64,000 bases of DNA from WVZH01 sp034430425 (GTDB lineage: Bacteria > Chloroflexota > Anaerolineae > Anaerolineales > E44-bin32), in NCBI GenBank assembly GCA_034430425.1, contig DAOUEK010000109.1:21217-85216 (forward strand). Direction: 5' to 3'. The position numbers were made by a program, and so were the translations under genes. This document shows positions 46,655 through 55,888 of the stretch, in pieces (the first letter of the stretch is position 1; the number at the start of each line of letters is the position of its first letter). The notes below the pieces were generated by a model. That model saw nothing but the letters and a program-made list of their open reading frames with translations. It was not told the origin of the DNA and made no database searches.

Positions 46655-46864
46655 TTAATCCCGATAACGGGCTTCAATCTTTCGCTGGCGGCGTTTAAGC
46701 CGGCGAATGGCCTTCTTGCGCTGAATCCTGCGCAATTCACTCTTTGAAACGAACCATCGTTTACGGCGAACGGTGCTTAAAAGCCCACTCTTGGCGACTT
46801 TTTTGCGAAACCGCTTCAGCAGCTGTTCTTGTGATTCGTTCGGTCTAAGTACGACCGTCGGCAC
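46655..46864 (-). CDS. rpsU: 30S ribosomal protein bS21
   Basis: A 69-residue very basic protein matching bS21: VVLRPNESQEQLLKRFRKKV at the start and RRIQRKKAIRRLKRRQRK at the end. GTG start after GAGG. bS21 helps mRNA base pairing at the ribosome anti-Shine-Dalgarno end. It lies between the S1 gene (44 bases upstream) and infA (59 bases downstream), so a translation-initiation group is transcribed together. Confidence 0.95.
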   Translation of the reverse strand: MPTVVLRPNESQEQLLKRFRKKVAKSGLLSTVRRKRWFVSKSELRRIQRKKAIRRLKRRQRKIEARYRD

Positions 46865-46908
46865 TGGTCCTCACCTCACTCTCGATCTACCTGATAGCAT
46901 CACGATTA

Positions 46909-47994
46909 TCACATTGTTTCTTCTTTTTCCTCGGGCTCTTCTTCCAGCCCGTGGTCAAGTAACTCTAAATCCAAGCGTTCACGTTCCGGATCGAAATCGC
47001 ATACCCGCACACGCACTTTCTGACCAACCGACAAGATGGGCCTCTCCACATCCGTTTGTAGAAGACCTTCCGGTCCTGCATCAACATGAATATAAACACC
47101 CGATGCTCCGATATGGGATACAACGCCGTCATGCTCCTGTTTGGCTTTAATCTTGCCAGCGGCCGCCTCCCAGGGACTGGGCTGCAAACGCTTGAGGCTC
47201 AAGCCTATCCGATTCGCATCCCGATCTAGACGGATGACCTGGATTTCGACTTCTTCTCCGACGTTTACGATCTCGCTGGGATCGTCGACCCGATTCCAGG
47301 ACAATTCGGAAATGTGGATCAAGCCGTCGGCACCGCCAATATCGACAAAAGCGCCGAACTCCCGCAGACTTGTGACCCTTCCGTTTCGGACCTCGCCTTC
47401 TTCAAGCTGGTCGATCATTTCCGTCTTGCGTTCCTGCCGCCACTGACGCACTGCTTTTCGTTCAGATAGTACGAGCCTGCGTCTGCGCGGGTCGACTTCA
47501 ATGACCTTGAATGGCATTTTTCGACCAACCATTCGTTCCAGGTAGGACGTGCGATTTGTTTCGTCCAAACCTTTGGGCAGCTCACTGAGATGCGATGCTG
47601 GAACGAAGGCTCGCAAACGACCGAACGGAACGATCAAACCGCCTCGATTAAAGCCGCCGGGTTCCAGCTCAAAAATCTTTTGTTGTTCCATCAAGCGGTT
47701 GGCACGAAGCCAATCCGCGCTTTCCCGAGCTTGCGAGATCGAGACAATGAGATTACCGTCACGATCCAATGGATCGATGACCATTACCGCAACTTCATCG
47801 CCAACACCCGGGGTCGCATCATCCGAGGAAAGCTTTTCCAGATCCACGCAAGGGACAATGCCGTCTCGTTTTAGTCCAAGATCGACGATCAGCCCATCGG
47901 TGTCGATCGCGAGTACGTGACCATGCAACAAATCCCCCCTCTGGGGATTCGCCATCTCCTCGACATTATCGAGCAGTACGGTGAAATCGTCCAA
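46909..47994 (-). CDS. ribosomal protein S1-like RNA-binding protein, four S1 domains
   Basis: About 361 residues with four S1 domains (from about 15-85, 98-165, 187-258 and 270-345). The third has the clearest motif: GAFVDIGGADGLIHISELSW. A Glu-rich tail ends the protein. It resembles short bS1 proteins of Chloroflexota and Firmicutes that help mRNA loading. The proposed TTG start at 47994 has GAGGGG about 11 bases upstream; an ATG at 47955 directly abuts GAGGAG and seems less likely, and a frame reaching 48069 is open. Start uncertain, identity firm. Upstream of rpsU. Confidence 0.85.
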   Translation of the reverse strand: MDDFTVLLDNVEEMANPQRGDLLHGHVLAIDTDGLIVDLGLKRDGIVPCVDLEKLSSDDATPGVGDEVAVMVIDPLDRDGNLIVSISQARESADWLRANRLMEQQKIFELEPGGFNRGGLIVPFGRLRAFVPASHLSELPKGLDETNRTSYLERMVGRKMPFKVIEVDPRRRRLVLSERKAVRQWRQERKTEMIDQLEEGEVRNGRVTSLREFGAFVDIGGADGLIHISELSWNRVDDPSEIVNVGEEVEIQVIRLDRDANRIGLSLKRLQPSPWEAAAGKIKAKQEHDGVVSHIGASGVYIHVDAGPEGLLQTDVERPILSVGQKVRVRVCDFDPERERLDLELLDHGLEEEPEEKEETM

Positions 47995-48228
47995 ATTGTC
48001 GATCAGCCCCTCAGCATTCTTGCAAAAAAATCTGGCCCGCGCGATCTCAAGCCGGCCAGACCAATTCACCCACCTCGACTCGATTCCTATCCAGCTACCC
48101 GCCCTCGCACACTCCTATTGGTCTTTATGCAGCCCGAAGGGGGCTTGCGAACGCATGTTCATTATACTCACGCCAGGGGTGCTTGTCAAACAAGCTGGAT
48201 GCTGTTGGCCGATTTATCGGTGAATAAA

Positions 48229-48738
48229 CTAGGACTCCGGCTGATCGCGGAGGATTTTTTCATCCCCCCGATACAATTCCCAGGGATAGAGAATGTAGGC
48301 ATCGGTGCTGGCAGCGTAGTAATCGGGTTTTGCTTGCGTGAACAGACTTCGGTAGGGGTTAAAGTGCAGCACACATGTGTATGGTCTTCCCCCTGCCGCA
48401 GCGACGCGGTTCTTGACCGCCGTAATCGTACGCCCCGATCCCCAAACATCATCCACCACGAGAATACGGCGTTCCGTCAGTTGGGTATCTTTTGGAAATT
48501 GAATGAACTGGGGCCAGGCCAGCAGCTTGGCCGCCTTTCGTTCCGCCTCGAAAGGAAAATCAACAGAAGCGGTGAGAACGTCTTCGATATCCAAACTTTC
48601 GGCGATCATCCCTCCCGGAATGATGCCACCACGTGTGACGATCACCATCGCATCAAATTCGGTCTCGAATTGAGGCGTAAGGTGGTCGATCAAACGTTCA
48701 ACTTCCTCCCAGGTGAGTAACTCTCTCCGTTGTGTCAT
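48229..48738 (-). CDS. PRTase-family phosphoribosyltransferase
   Basis: A 169-residue type I phosphoribosyltransferase. The PRPP-binding loop is ILVVDDVWGSGRTI; RGGIIPGGMIAESL is the PPi loop. Similar to small hypoxanthine/xanthine-type or Gpt-like enzymes, but the purine specificity cannot be read. The ATG at 48738 is chosen to match the family start (LTWEEVERLIDHL). Downstream of two small genes in the same direction. Confidence 0.82.
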   Translation of the reverse strand: MTQRRELLTWEEVERLIDHLTPQFETEFDAMVIVTRGGIIPGGMIAESLDIEDVLTASVDFPFEAERKAAKLLAWPQFIQFPKDTQLTERRILVVDDVWGSGRTITAVKNRVAAAGGRPYTCVLHFNPYRSLFTQAKPDYYAASTDAYILYPWELYRGDEKILRDQPES

Positions 48739-48918
48739 AAGTCTATATCCGCGACGAAAGCCGATCCTGGTTATCTTAGCATCAGGCCATCGGAGATTCA
48801 ATTATTCCAAGTCAATGGAAAACCCGTGATCAATCTTCCAGGGCGATCCTTCACATGGTTCTGTGCTTGCTTTAAAACATACAGGCACTTCTTCAAAATC
48901 CGTCAACTGCGATAGATA

Positions 48919-49098
48919 TCATTCAATAGAACGGACGAGTTCCAGAAATTCCTGCCACTCCTCAGCGAAGAAGTGCACGGTAACCGTGCCCAGCTCCAAA
49001 TGGAATGTCTCTTCTCCATCAGGCTCCAAGGCCTTCCAAGCGATAAAATTCGAAGTCTCACTCAAGGTGGATGTTTCTACATTCGCATCATCCGACAT
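48919..49098 (-). CDS. small acidic protein, unknown (59 aa)
   Basis: This short frame encodes 59 acidic residues, MSDDANVETS... ending EFLELVRSIE. Support comes from a strong AGGAGG site 8 bases before the ATG and from its position 3 bases after the stop of the preceding gene on the same strand. The composition (aromatic residues in alternating strand-like positions, then a helix EEWQEFLELVRSI) looks like a folded small domain. No family recognised. It could be an antitoxin or a regulator; that is speculation. Confidence 0.6.
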   Translation of the reverse strand: MSDDANVETSTLSETSNFIAWKALEPDGEETFHLELGTVTVHFFAEEWQEFLELVRSIE

Positions 49099-49101
49099 GA
49101 C

Positions 49102-49452
49102 TCACTCCTCCTGATAAATTTCTTTGGCGAAAGACGCCAGTACTTTTTCCAGCGCGACCAGACTGGCACCGGAATACTTCGTTTCATCGATCTCCATTAT
49201 GGAATACCTGCGTTCAAACTCGTTGGCGATAAAATCCGGCCTGCTGACAATATCTTTTACACACGCATGTACACGTTGTCTTCGACCCGCATTCCATTCA
49301 CGTGATAGCTTGGTCCAATGGACGGCATACGAAAATTCAGCGTCGTGAATATCCACTTTGGATTCGACCTTGCGCTGTAATATTTTCCGCAGGGCTTCAC
49401 GGAGTGAAGTCATGCTGTCGTTCCAGTGAACACAAACATCAACTTTCTTCAT
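49102..49452 (-). CDS. small protein of unknown function (116 aa)
   Basis: A 116-residue basic/acidic mixed protein without signal or membrane segment. It begins KKVDVCVHWNDSMTSLREALRKIL and has two probable helices near the end. Its start overlaps the end of the AI-2E permease by 14 bases and a 59-residue gene follows after 3 bases, so it is in the permease operon. I do not recognise it. Confidence 0.6.
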   Translation of the reverse strand: MKKVDVCVHWNDSMTSLREALRKILQRKVESKVDIHDAEFSYAVHWTKLSREWNAGRRQRVHACVKDIVSRPDFIANEFERRYSIMEIDETKYSGASLVALEKVLASFAKEIYQEE

Positions 49453-50647
49453 CCTTGGTTCTAATATGACGGATTCTGTTTACGAATTGAACGAGTCGAA
49501 CGGGAGGTGTTCTTGGCCCACTTAAAACGTCAATCGGTGGATCCCAGGGTGAGAGATCGAACATCTTGCGGAAGATATACCGTCCGAGAAGGATCAGGGA
49601 CGCCATCATCGGCGCGGATAACAACAAGCCCAACACCCCGACCAGACTCGCCCCGATCAACAAACCAAACAAAATAAACACAGGATGCAAGTTCAGCGAC
49701 GCGCCCATAATCCGAGGAACGATGATGTAGTCGATCAATTGATCGAGAATGACAACGCAGATAACCACAAGGATCCCGTGGCCGAGAGGTGTAAGACCAT
49801 ACCAGTTGGCATCTTGGAATAACGCCACCAGCGCAGCCACCAAACCCGCGGTGAAAGGACCGACAATGGGTATGAATTTCGCCAGACCGCCAAGAACGCC
49901 CAACCCCAACGAGAAGTTCAAACCAAGCACGGACATCAGAATCCAGGTCAGCAATCCCGTCGAAGTAACCACGAGCAACTGCCCACGCAAGAAGGCATTC
50001 CAGATGGCAGCTAATGCGTTTCGCAGGCGATGGAAATCTTCTTGATACTTCGGGATTTCGATATCCTGCACAGCCGAGCGTATCCGTTGATAATCGATAA
50101 TGATGAAATACGCCACGGCGAAAGTGAAGAAGATACTGGCGAGGGACTCAATCGCAATCGAAGCCAGGGAAGCGATCAGGGTGCTCACTTGTCCGAAAAC
50201 GGGCTGAATGGATGCCAGTAAATTTTCAGCCAGAGCGGGCAAATCGAGTTGGGAGAGATCGATTTCCCAGGGCCCCAAGATTATATTTACCGTGGAGAGT
50301 TCCGCCAACTCATCGGGTAACTCCATCAGCATTGCCTGGACGACCTTAAACAGGGCCTGAAGCTGATCCACAACTGCGAATCCCGCCCAGGTCGACAAAC
50401 CAAGGATGGTAAACAAGACAAGCAGAAAACAAATATTAGCTGCCAAGCCCCAGGAAAGTCGAGCGCGGTGATGCAGCAAGCTAACAAGAGGCACGATGAG
50501 AAACGCCAGAATCAAGGCCGTAATCAGGATGGGAATCACATCGTGGAAGCGTGTCAAGAGACCTACAACCACGAGCAAGATAATCGCCCCAACGAACGCC
50601 TTCGTCAGGAGACTCCATTCTGGAGAGATATTAGGCTTCGACTTCAT
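49439..50647 (-). CDS. AI-2E-family permease (second copy)
   Basis: A 402-residue AI-2E/PerM-family membrane protein, about eight helices. Family features include a long soluble-like region between helices (about 80-150) and GLGVLGGLAKFIPIVGPFTAGLVAAL near 285-310, then VPRIMGASLNLHPVFILFGLLIG. Substrates in the family range from AI-2 to Na+/H+ antiport; none is shown here. The ATG at 50647 overlaps the upstream paralog's stop by 17 bases, so they are translationally coupled. Confidence 0.88.
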   Translation of the reverse strand: MKSKPNISPEWSLLTKAFVGAIILLVVVGLLTRFHDVIPILITALILAFLIVPLVSLLHHRARLSWGLAANICFLLVLFTILGLSTWAGFAVVDQLQALFKVVQAMLMELPDELAELSTVNIILGPWEIDLSQLDLPALAENLLASIQPVFGQVSTLIASLASIAIESLASIFFTFAVAYFIIIDYQRIRSAVQDIEIPKYQEDFHRLRNALAAIWNAFLRGQLLVVTSTGLLTWILMSVLGLNFSLGLGVLGGLAKFIPIVGPFTAGLVAALVALFQDANWYGLTPLGHGILVVICVVILDQLIDYIIVPRIMGASLNLHPVFILFGLLIGASLVGVLGLLLSAPMMASLILLGRYIFRKMFDLSPWDPPIDVLSGPRTPPVRLVQFVNRIRHIRTKDEES

Positions 50648-51887
50648 TCTTCTTCTCACTCTCAACGCTGCGATCCTGGCGCGTGAATAAATCCCGCAGT
50701 CGGTTAATCAGACGCCGAAAACGACCCAACTTCAGAGGCTGCACTTCCTCCAATTCAGGACTCAATATCTCCGTCCAATCGTCAAAGCCGACAGTCTTTC
50801 CATAGATATAACCCAGAATCACTCGCAGCGAGGCAGCAACGGGTGCAGCCAACAACAACCCAAGCACCCCGGCGATCATTCCGCCGGCAAGCACAGAAAT
50901 CAAGACGGCAAGCGGTGACATATTTAAGCTTCTGCCAATGATACGAGGCACGAGAAGATTGTTCTCGATTTGCTGAATAACGAGAAAGCAACCCAACACG
51001 ATCGCACTGAAGGCAAATGGAGTCACCCCCAGCCAATTCGTTGGTTGAAATATGGCGACAATCACGCCGACAACGGCAGTAATCAATGGCCCGAACATGG
51101 GCACAAATTCCATTAGCCCCGCGATCAAGCCCAAAACCATCGAAAATTGCACGCCCAACAACGTGAGTACGACAGCAACGACAATACCGATCACCAGGCC
51201 CAGAATAGCTTGACCGCGCAGGAATGAACTCCATACCTGCGTGAGTTCATCAATGATCAGGCGGACGTCACTTCGATACAATGGCGGTATCCACTCGAGG
51301 AAAACATCATCGAAACTCCCCATGTCAAGAAGCAAGTAAACCCCCAGGATCAGGACGAGAACAATCGATGTAATCGCCGAAGCCGTTGCCCCCGCGACGG
51401 AAGCCAGGAGACTTCCTGTCTGTGAAAGTAACGGCTGCAGCGCGGAAGCCACTTCGGCCAGCACAGGTTCGAGGTTGACAGTGGCGAGATCGATCGTCCA
51501 GGGTCCAATCTTAATCGTCTCCTGCGCCAGTGCTATGATCTGCTCCGGCAGTTTAACGGATAACTCAGCCAGGTAAGAGGCTAACCGAACCACGCCCGAA
51601 GAAATCGCCACGCCGACACCTGTTGTCAAACCGAGGAGAATTACGATCAACACAGTGTAAACAATCAGCACGGATTTCCCACGTGAGATGCGTAACTTCT
51701 TACTGATCCTTGAGGTGATTGGATGGAGCAGATAAGCCAATATGAAAGCCAAGATCAGGGGCCCGATCAGTTGGTCTAAAAGCATCAGCAGTCTAACCGC
51801 AAATACCAGGAGAATAATTCCAAATGCGAGGCGTGTCCCGGGTTGCCAGGATGGAGATGTCGATCGGTTATGTAGATTTGAATTCAT
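50631..51887 (-). CDS. AI-2E-family permease (first copy)
   Basis: A 418-residue AI-2E-family membrane protein, paralog of the next gene: GLIAGLMEFVPMFGPLITAVVGVIVA and VPRIIGRSLNMSPLAVLISVLAGGMIAG are the matching segments. About eight helices and a hydrophilic, charged C-terminal tail (about 375-418) that the other copy has only in short form. The tandem arrangement suggests a heteromeric transporter. First gene of this group after the pnp terminator. Confidence 0.88.
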   Translation of the reverse strand: MNSNLHNRSTSPSWQPGTRLAFGIILLVFAVRLLMLLDQLIGPLILAFILAYLLHPITSRISKKLRISRGKSVLIVYTVLIVILLGLTTGVGVAISSGVVRLASYLAELSVKLPEQIIALAQETIKIGPWTIDLATVNLEPVLAEVASALQPLLSQTGSLLASVAGATASAITSIVLVLILGVYLLLDMGSFDDVFLEWIPPLYRSDVRLIIDELTQVWSSFLRGQAILGLVIGIVVAVVLTLLGVQFSMVLGLIAGLMEFVPMFGPLITAVVGVIVAIFQPTNWLGVTPFAFSAIVLGCFLVIQQIENNLLVPRIIGRSLNMSPLAVLISVLAGGMIAGVLGLLLAAPVAASLRVILGYIYGKTVGFDDWTEILSPELEEVQPLKLGRFRRLINRLRDLFTRQDRSVESEKKNEVEA

Positions 51888-52177
51888 GCAAGAATTCTCG
51901 AGTCCGATGATTACGCGATTAACTACAAAAGATATTTACAACCATCAACCTGTTTCTAAATCAGTCAGATTCTACATAATCTGGCTTCACAAGCAAATCC
52001 CTTCGGGGATGATTCATTGCCAAGAACATCCCCCCACTTTTCTTCCCACCAAGTCAGTCTCCGTTGCAGATACCACATATATTCTTCCACCAATTGATGT
52101 TTGCAATATATTTTGCTAGTTTTTTTAATATTGCAAGTAGATATGCTTTTCGGTTGAGACTTCTCCTGCTTTCGTGC
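51888..52177. other. intergenic leader region of the AI-2E permease operon
   Basis: About 290 AT-rich bases between the pnp terminator and the first AI-2E permease. The promoter of the permease group should lie here, but no good -35/-10 pair was found. No RNA gene or coding frame is supported. Confidence 0.35.
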
Positions 52178-52219
52178 AATAAAACTTGGGGGGCAGGCCT
52201 TTCGCACCTGCCTCCCAAG
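52178..52219 (-). terminator. rho-independent terminator after pnp
   Basis: On the minus strand a 13-base stem (CTTGGGAGGCAGG / CCTGCCCCCCAAG, one mismatch, arms 52207-52219 and 52185-52197) with a 9-base loop is followed by TTTTATT. About 60 bases after the pnp stop. Confidence 0.85.
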
Positions 52220-52280
52220 GCATCTACCGATAGGGATTCTCGAACCCGGCATCCAGCGCGGGGTATTAAAGAGTAGTTGA

Positions 52281-54467
52281 TTACTCTCGTTTACGGGATG
52301 AGGGTTTACGGCCGCCCTGCGAACGGTTACCCGAACGCCGGGCAGGAGGCCGATCATGCTCGATCGCTTCCTCCGGAGTCCATCCCTCCAGGACAGCCTG
52401 TCGCGAGAGCCGGATCTTCCCATCTGCATCGATATTGGTCACCATGACGGTGATTTCATCTCCGACCTGGGCGACATCTTCAACACGTTTGATGTGTTCC
52501 GTATCCAACTGTGAAATATGGACCAGACCATCGAGTTTGGGAAGAATCTCGACGAAGGCGCCGAAATCCGTCACGCGCACAACGCGACCGGTGTAAATTC
52601 GACCGACTACCGCTTCCTCCGTCAACGCTTCAACCATCTCTCGCGCTCGTGTTGCGCTGGGTCCGTCAGCTGAAGCGATATAGACCGTCCCATCGTCTTC
52701 GATATCGATTTTGGCTCCGGTGTCTTCCTGGATCTGACGGATGACCTTCCCACCTGGTCCAATCACCGCGCCGATTTTCTCGGGATCGATTTTCAAAACT
52801 GTCATGCGCGGTGCATGTGATTTCAGGTCCGCACGTGGTTCGGGGATACACTCTTCGATTTTATCGAGGATATGCATGCGCCCTTTTCTGGCTTGTTCCA
52901 GCGCTTCCGACATGATTTCTGCCGTGATCCCGGCAATCTTGATATCCATCTGCAGCGCCGTGATCCCCGCACGCGTGCCTGCGACTTTGAAATCCATATC
53001 CCCCAGATGATCTTCGATTCCCAGGATATCGGTCAGGACGACGTATTGGTCATCTTCTTTGATCAAACCCATCGCCACTCCGGCGACCGGAGCTTTGATG
53101 GGAACTCCCGTATCCAATAAAGCCAGAGTCGATCCACAGACGGACGCCATCGATGTGGAACCGTTGGAAGAAAGGACCTCCGAAACCAAACGCAACGTGT
53201 ATGGAAATTCATCCAAAGACGGCAGGATGGGTACAAGCGCATTTTCGGCCAAGGCCCCGTGTCCAATCTCGCGACGCGAAGAACCGCGCAAAAAACGCGT
53301 CTCGCCGACGGAGAAAGGCGGGAAATTATAATGGTGCATATATCGTTTTACTTCGACCGGTGATAAGCCATCGAGCTCCTGCCGCTCGCGCGGCGTTCCC
53401 AATGTCGCCATGGTTAACACTTGTGTTTCGCCACGCGTGAAAAGACCAGAACCGTGCGCCCGAGGGCTCAAGTCGACCTCCGCTGAAATTGGGCGGACGA
53501 CATCTAACTTGCGCCCGTCCGGGCGGTGGTGCTGATTCAGGATTTGATGGCGCACTTCTGTTTTGTGTAGATCTGAAAACGCTTCCTTCACATCCGCTTC
53601 GCTGTAGGTTTCATCTGCCGAAAGTGCAGCAACGGTTTCGTCTCGCAATGTATTTAATGCACCATCGAGTTCGGCTTTAGCGAATGATTCACTGGCGATT
53701 TTTTTCAAACCCTCGGCAGCATGTTCTGCCACCGCACTTCGAACTTCGTCCGAAATGGCAAAGACGGGATAATCACGCTTCGGTTTGCCCACCTCATCGC
53801 GCATTTGATTCTGCAGATCGATTAAAGGCTGCATCGCCTTCTGTCCTGCATCGAGCGCTGCGACCATTGTGGCTTCATCAACCTCCTGCGAGTTGCACTC
53901 CACCATCAAGATGGCCTCACTCGTTCCAGCGATGCGAAGATTCAAATCCGAAGCTTCGATCTCAGAATAACCGGGGTTGAAGAGGAATTTTCCATCCTGG
54001 CGAATCACCCGCAGTCCAGCGACAGGGCCTTTGAAGGGGATATCGGAAATTGTCAAAGCCGCAGACGCGCCCAGTATGGCAAGCACATCGATAGGTGTCT
54101 CTTCATCTGCGGATAGGGAGTACAGAATAATCTGTACCTCGTTGCGCATGTCCTTCGGGAACAAGGGACGAATGGGCCGATCCGTCAAGCGGGCAATTAG
54201 AATCGCCGCTTCCGAGGGGCGTCCCTCGCGACGGAAAAACGATCCCGGGATTCTGCCCCCGGCATACATACGTTCTTCATAATCCACGGTGAGCGGGAAA
54301 AAATTGATGCCTTCCCGCGGTGTCGCCCCCATTGTGGCAGCGGCGAGAAGAACCGTATCCCCCTGGCGTACGGTGACCGCACCACCAGCCTGACCGGCTA
54401 GTTTGCCAGTCTCGAGAATGATGGTTTTACCATCAATCTCCGTCTTAAATTGTTTCGTGCCTAACAT
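52281..54467 (-). CDS. pnp: polynucleotide phosphorylase
   Basis: A 728-residue 3'-to-5' exoribonuclease of the RNA degradosome, also linked to cold adaptation. Two RNase PH-like domains (about 5-220 and 310-540) flank an all-helical linker, then come KH (about 550-610, IGPGGKVIRQIQEDTGAKIDIED) and S1 (about 620-690) domains. The C-terminal tail is basic (RNRSQGGRKPSSRKRE). The ATG at 54467 follows AAGGGA; an upstream ATG is possible. It lies downstream of rpsO as in many bacteria, with a hairpin between them. Confidence 0.96.
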   Translation of the reverse strand: MLGTKQFKTEIDGKTIILETGKLAGQAGGAVTVRQGDTVLLAAATMGATPREGINFFPLTVDYEERMYAGGRIPGSFFRREGRPSEAAILIARLTDRPIRPLFPKDMRNEVQIILYSLSADEETPIDVLAILGASAALTISDIPFKGPVAGLRVIRQDGKFLFNPGYSEIEASDLNLRIAGTSEAILMVECNSQEVDEATMVAALDAGQKAMQPLIDLQNQMRDEVGKPKRDYPVFAISDEVRSAVAEHAAEGLKKIASESFAKAELDGALNTLRDETVAALSADETYSEADVKEAFSDLHKTEVRHQILNQHHRPDGRKLDVVRPISAEVDLSPRAHGSGLFTRGETQVLTMATLGTPRERQELDGLSPVEVKRYMHHYNFPPFSVGETRFLRGSSRREIGHGALAENALVPILPSLDEFPYTLRLVSEVLSSNGSTSMASVCGSTLALLDTGVPIKAPVAGVAMGLIKEDDQYVVLTDILGIEDHLGDMDFKVAGTRAGITALQMDIKIAGITAEIMSEALEQARKGRMHILDKIEECIPEPRADLKSHAPRMTVLKIDPEKIGAVIGPGGKVIRQIQEDTGAKIDIEDDGTVYIASADGPSATRAREMVEALTEEAVVGRIYTGRVVRVTDFGAFVEILPKLDGLVHISQLDTEHIKRVEDVAQVGDEITVMVTNIDADGKIRLSRQAVLEGWTPEEAIEHDRPPARRSGNRSQGGRKPSSRKRE

Positions 54468-54661
54468 ATTTTTACTTTCCCTTCTCGCCATTGGCGAAGC
54501 CGGGTCAGGGACTGGAGGGCACCCACCAAGCAGTCATCGAATAGACTTGATGGATAGACTCCAATTCCCAACCCTACGGCAAGACGCCAAGGCGAATATT
54601 CTATAGGTTAATTGTATTCGATTCGTCAGATTGAGAAAGCGACTATTCCCCAGAAACCAAC

Positions 54662-54694
54662 ACGAGTAGAGGACTCACTCGGCCATCTACTCGT
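54662..54694 (-). other. hairpin between rpsO and pnp
   Basis: A 9-bp stem, ACGAGTAGA / TCTACTCGT, with a 15-base loop lies just past the rpsO stop. No strong T tract follows, so it may be an mRNA processing or stabilising element, not a full terminator. In E. coli the same junction holds a terminator and an RNase III site; equivalence here is only an inference. Confidence 0.45.
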
Positions 54695-54707
54695 TGAGTG
54701 GGAGGAC

Positions 54708-54980
54708 TTATTTCCGACGGATACCTAACCGTTCTGTTAAATTAAGGTAAGAAGCCGCGTCATTGCGTTTGAGATAAGCAAGGTGCCTTCGCCGTTGGCC
54801 GACCATTTTTAAAAGGCCACGCCGAGATGACTCGTCATGCTTGTGGGTACGCAAGTGGTTGGTTAACTGCTGTATTCTTTCGGTCAGGATCGCAACCTGA
54901 ACTTCAGGTGATCCGGTGTCGTTCTCGTGCCGATGAAACTCATCAATTATTTTTACTTTTTCTTCTTTCGATAATGTCAC
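54708..54980 (-). CDS. rpsO: 30S ribosomal protein uS15
   Basis: A 90-residue S15, typical length. Recognised by TGSPEVQVAILTERIQQLTNHLRTHKHDESSRRGLLKMVGQRRRHLAYLK. It binds 16S rRNA helices 20-22. GTG start following AAGGAG by about 8 bases. Directly upstream of pnp, the classical order. Confidence 0.96.
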   Translation of the reverse strand: MTLSKEEKVKIIDEFHRHENDTGSPEVQVAILTERIQQLTNHLRTHKHDESSRRGLLKMVGQRRRHLAYLKRNDAASYLNLTERLGIRRK

Positions 54981-55081
54981 GACATCTGCTCCTTAGCAGG
55001 TCACCCTGCGGGAAGTACAACACCACGTTCTTGTTACCGCCCGCGGGTCTAGTCTCTGCAGTGGAGGATTATACCAACCCG

Positions 55082-55870
55082 TCATTGTGACGACAAGGTG
55101 CGTTCCAAAAGCTTGCGCTGCCGTGACGGAAAGAATTCAAGCGCACTCCGCGAAAAATTTTCCGATGGGCTTCCACCGTCAGCGATCTCATCCATCAGGA
55201 AGCGCGCCGCTTCCGGAGGACTGCGATCGACCAGCGTCTGGATCAAACGACGCAGCGCTCTCCTTTCCCTGCCTTTCGCTTTCGCTGTGAATCCGGCAAT
55301 CAAACGAAAGATGGAGGGGATGTCTTTGAACTGATTATCTTCGGCGGCAGCACTAAGTGCCAGCAACCCAAAAGAACGTATCCTGCGATTTGAGTCGTTG
55401 AGCCACACTTCCTCTGCTGCCAGGAAACGAGAAACATCGCAAATGCGCCAGCCTTGAAGACCCGATTTCGCCATCTCGGCGACGACTTCTTGATCGTCAC
55501 ATTTGGCTGCATAATCGATCGCCCATTTGGAAACATCATCGTGAACCTGCCCACTCAGGATTGAACAAGCCAGCAATTGGGTTTCTCGATATCCCGCCTC
55601 CCACAATGCTGCCGATGCGGCTCGAGCATACTCTGGTTGCTCCTGCGCTCGACGCCGTAAAGCGACCCCAAAGGCACGGATAACCGGGCGAGGTACTCGC
55701 AGGCTTTGCGCCGCTTCATCCATTGTCTCCATGAGATTCGGTCGTCGCGTTCGATCAGCATACAGGTCGAGAATATCCACACATCTCTGCCGTAATGCGA
55801 TCGGATCCGAGATGCGATCTAGTACCTCATCAATCTGTTCTTTGAGTAGAGCAGGTTTAACCGCAGTCAT
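55082..55870 (-). CDS. HEAT-repeat protein, DNA alkylation repair (AlkD)-like
   Basis: A 262-residue all-helical protein. Repeating amphipathic helices (for example LWEAGYRETQLLACSIL, VSKWAIDYAAKCDDQEVVAEMAKSG, RRIRSFGLLALSAAAE) are like the AlkD/DNA-alkylation-repair HEAT fold. I cannot confirm the catalytic Asp or Trp of AlkD, so a scaffold role is also possible. It follows proS by 18 bases on the same strand. GGAGG upstream of the ATG. Confidence 0.6.
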   Translation of the reverse strand: MTAVKPALLKEQIDEVLDRISDPIALRQRCVDILDLYADRTRRPNLMETMDEAAQSLRVPRPVIRAFGVALRRRAQEQPEYARAASAALWEAGYRETQLLACSILSGQVHDDVSKWAIDYAAKCDDQEVVAEMAKSGLQGWRICDVSRFLAAEEVWLNDSNRRIRSFGLLALSAAAEDNQFKDIPSIFRLIAGFTAKAKGRERRALRRLIQTLVDRSPPEAARFLMDEIADGGSPSENFSRSALEFFPSRQRKLLERTLSSQ

Positions 55871-55888
55871 ATGTGCCGGTGCCTCCCG

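Noticed and set aside
47917..48720. Plus-strand frame of 267 codons
   Set aside because: Antisense to the S1 and phosphoribosyltransferase genes, no ribosome site.
52225..52275. tRNA-like GGTTCGA box downstream of pnp
   Set aside because: The arms around the box do not pair into a T stem and no acceptor or anticodon arm can be drawn.
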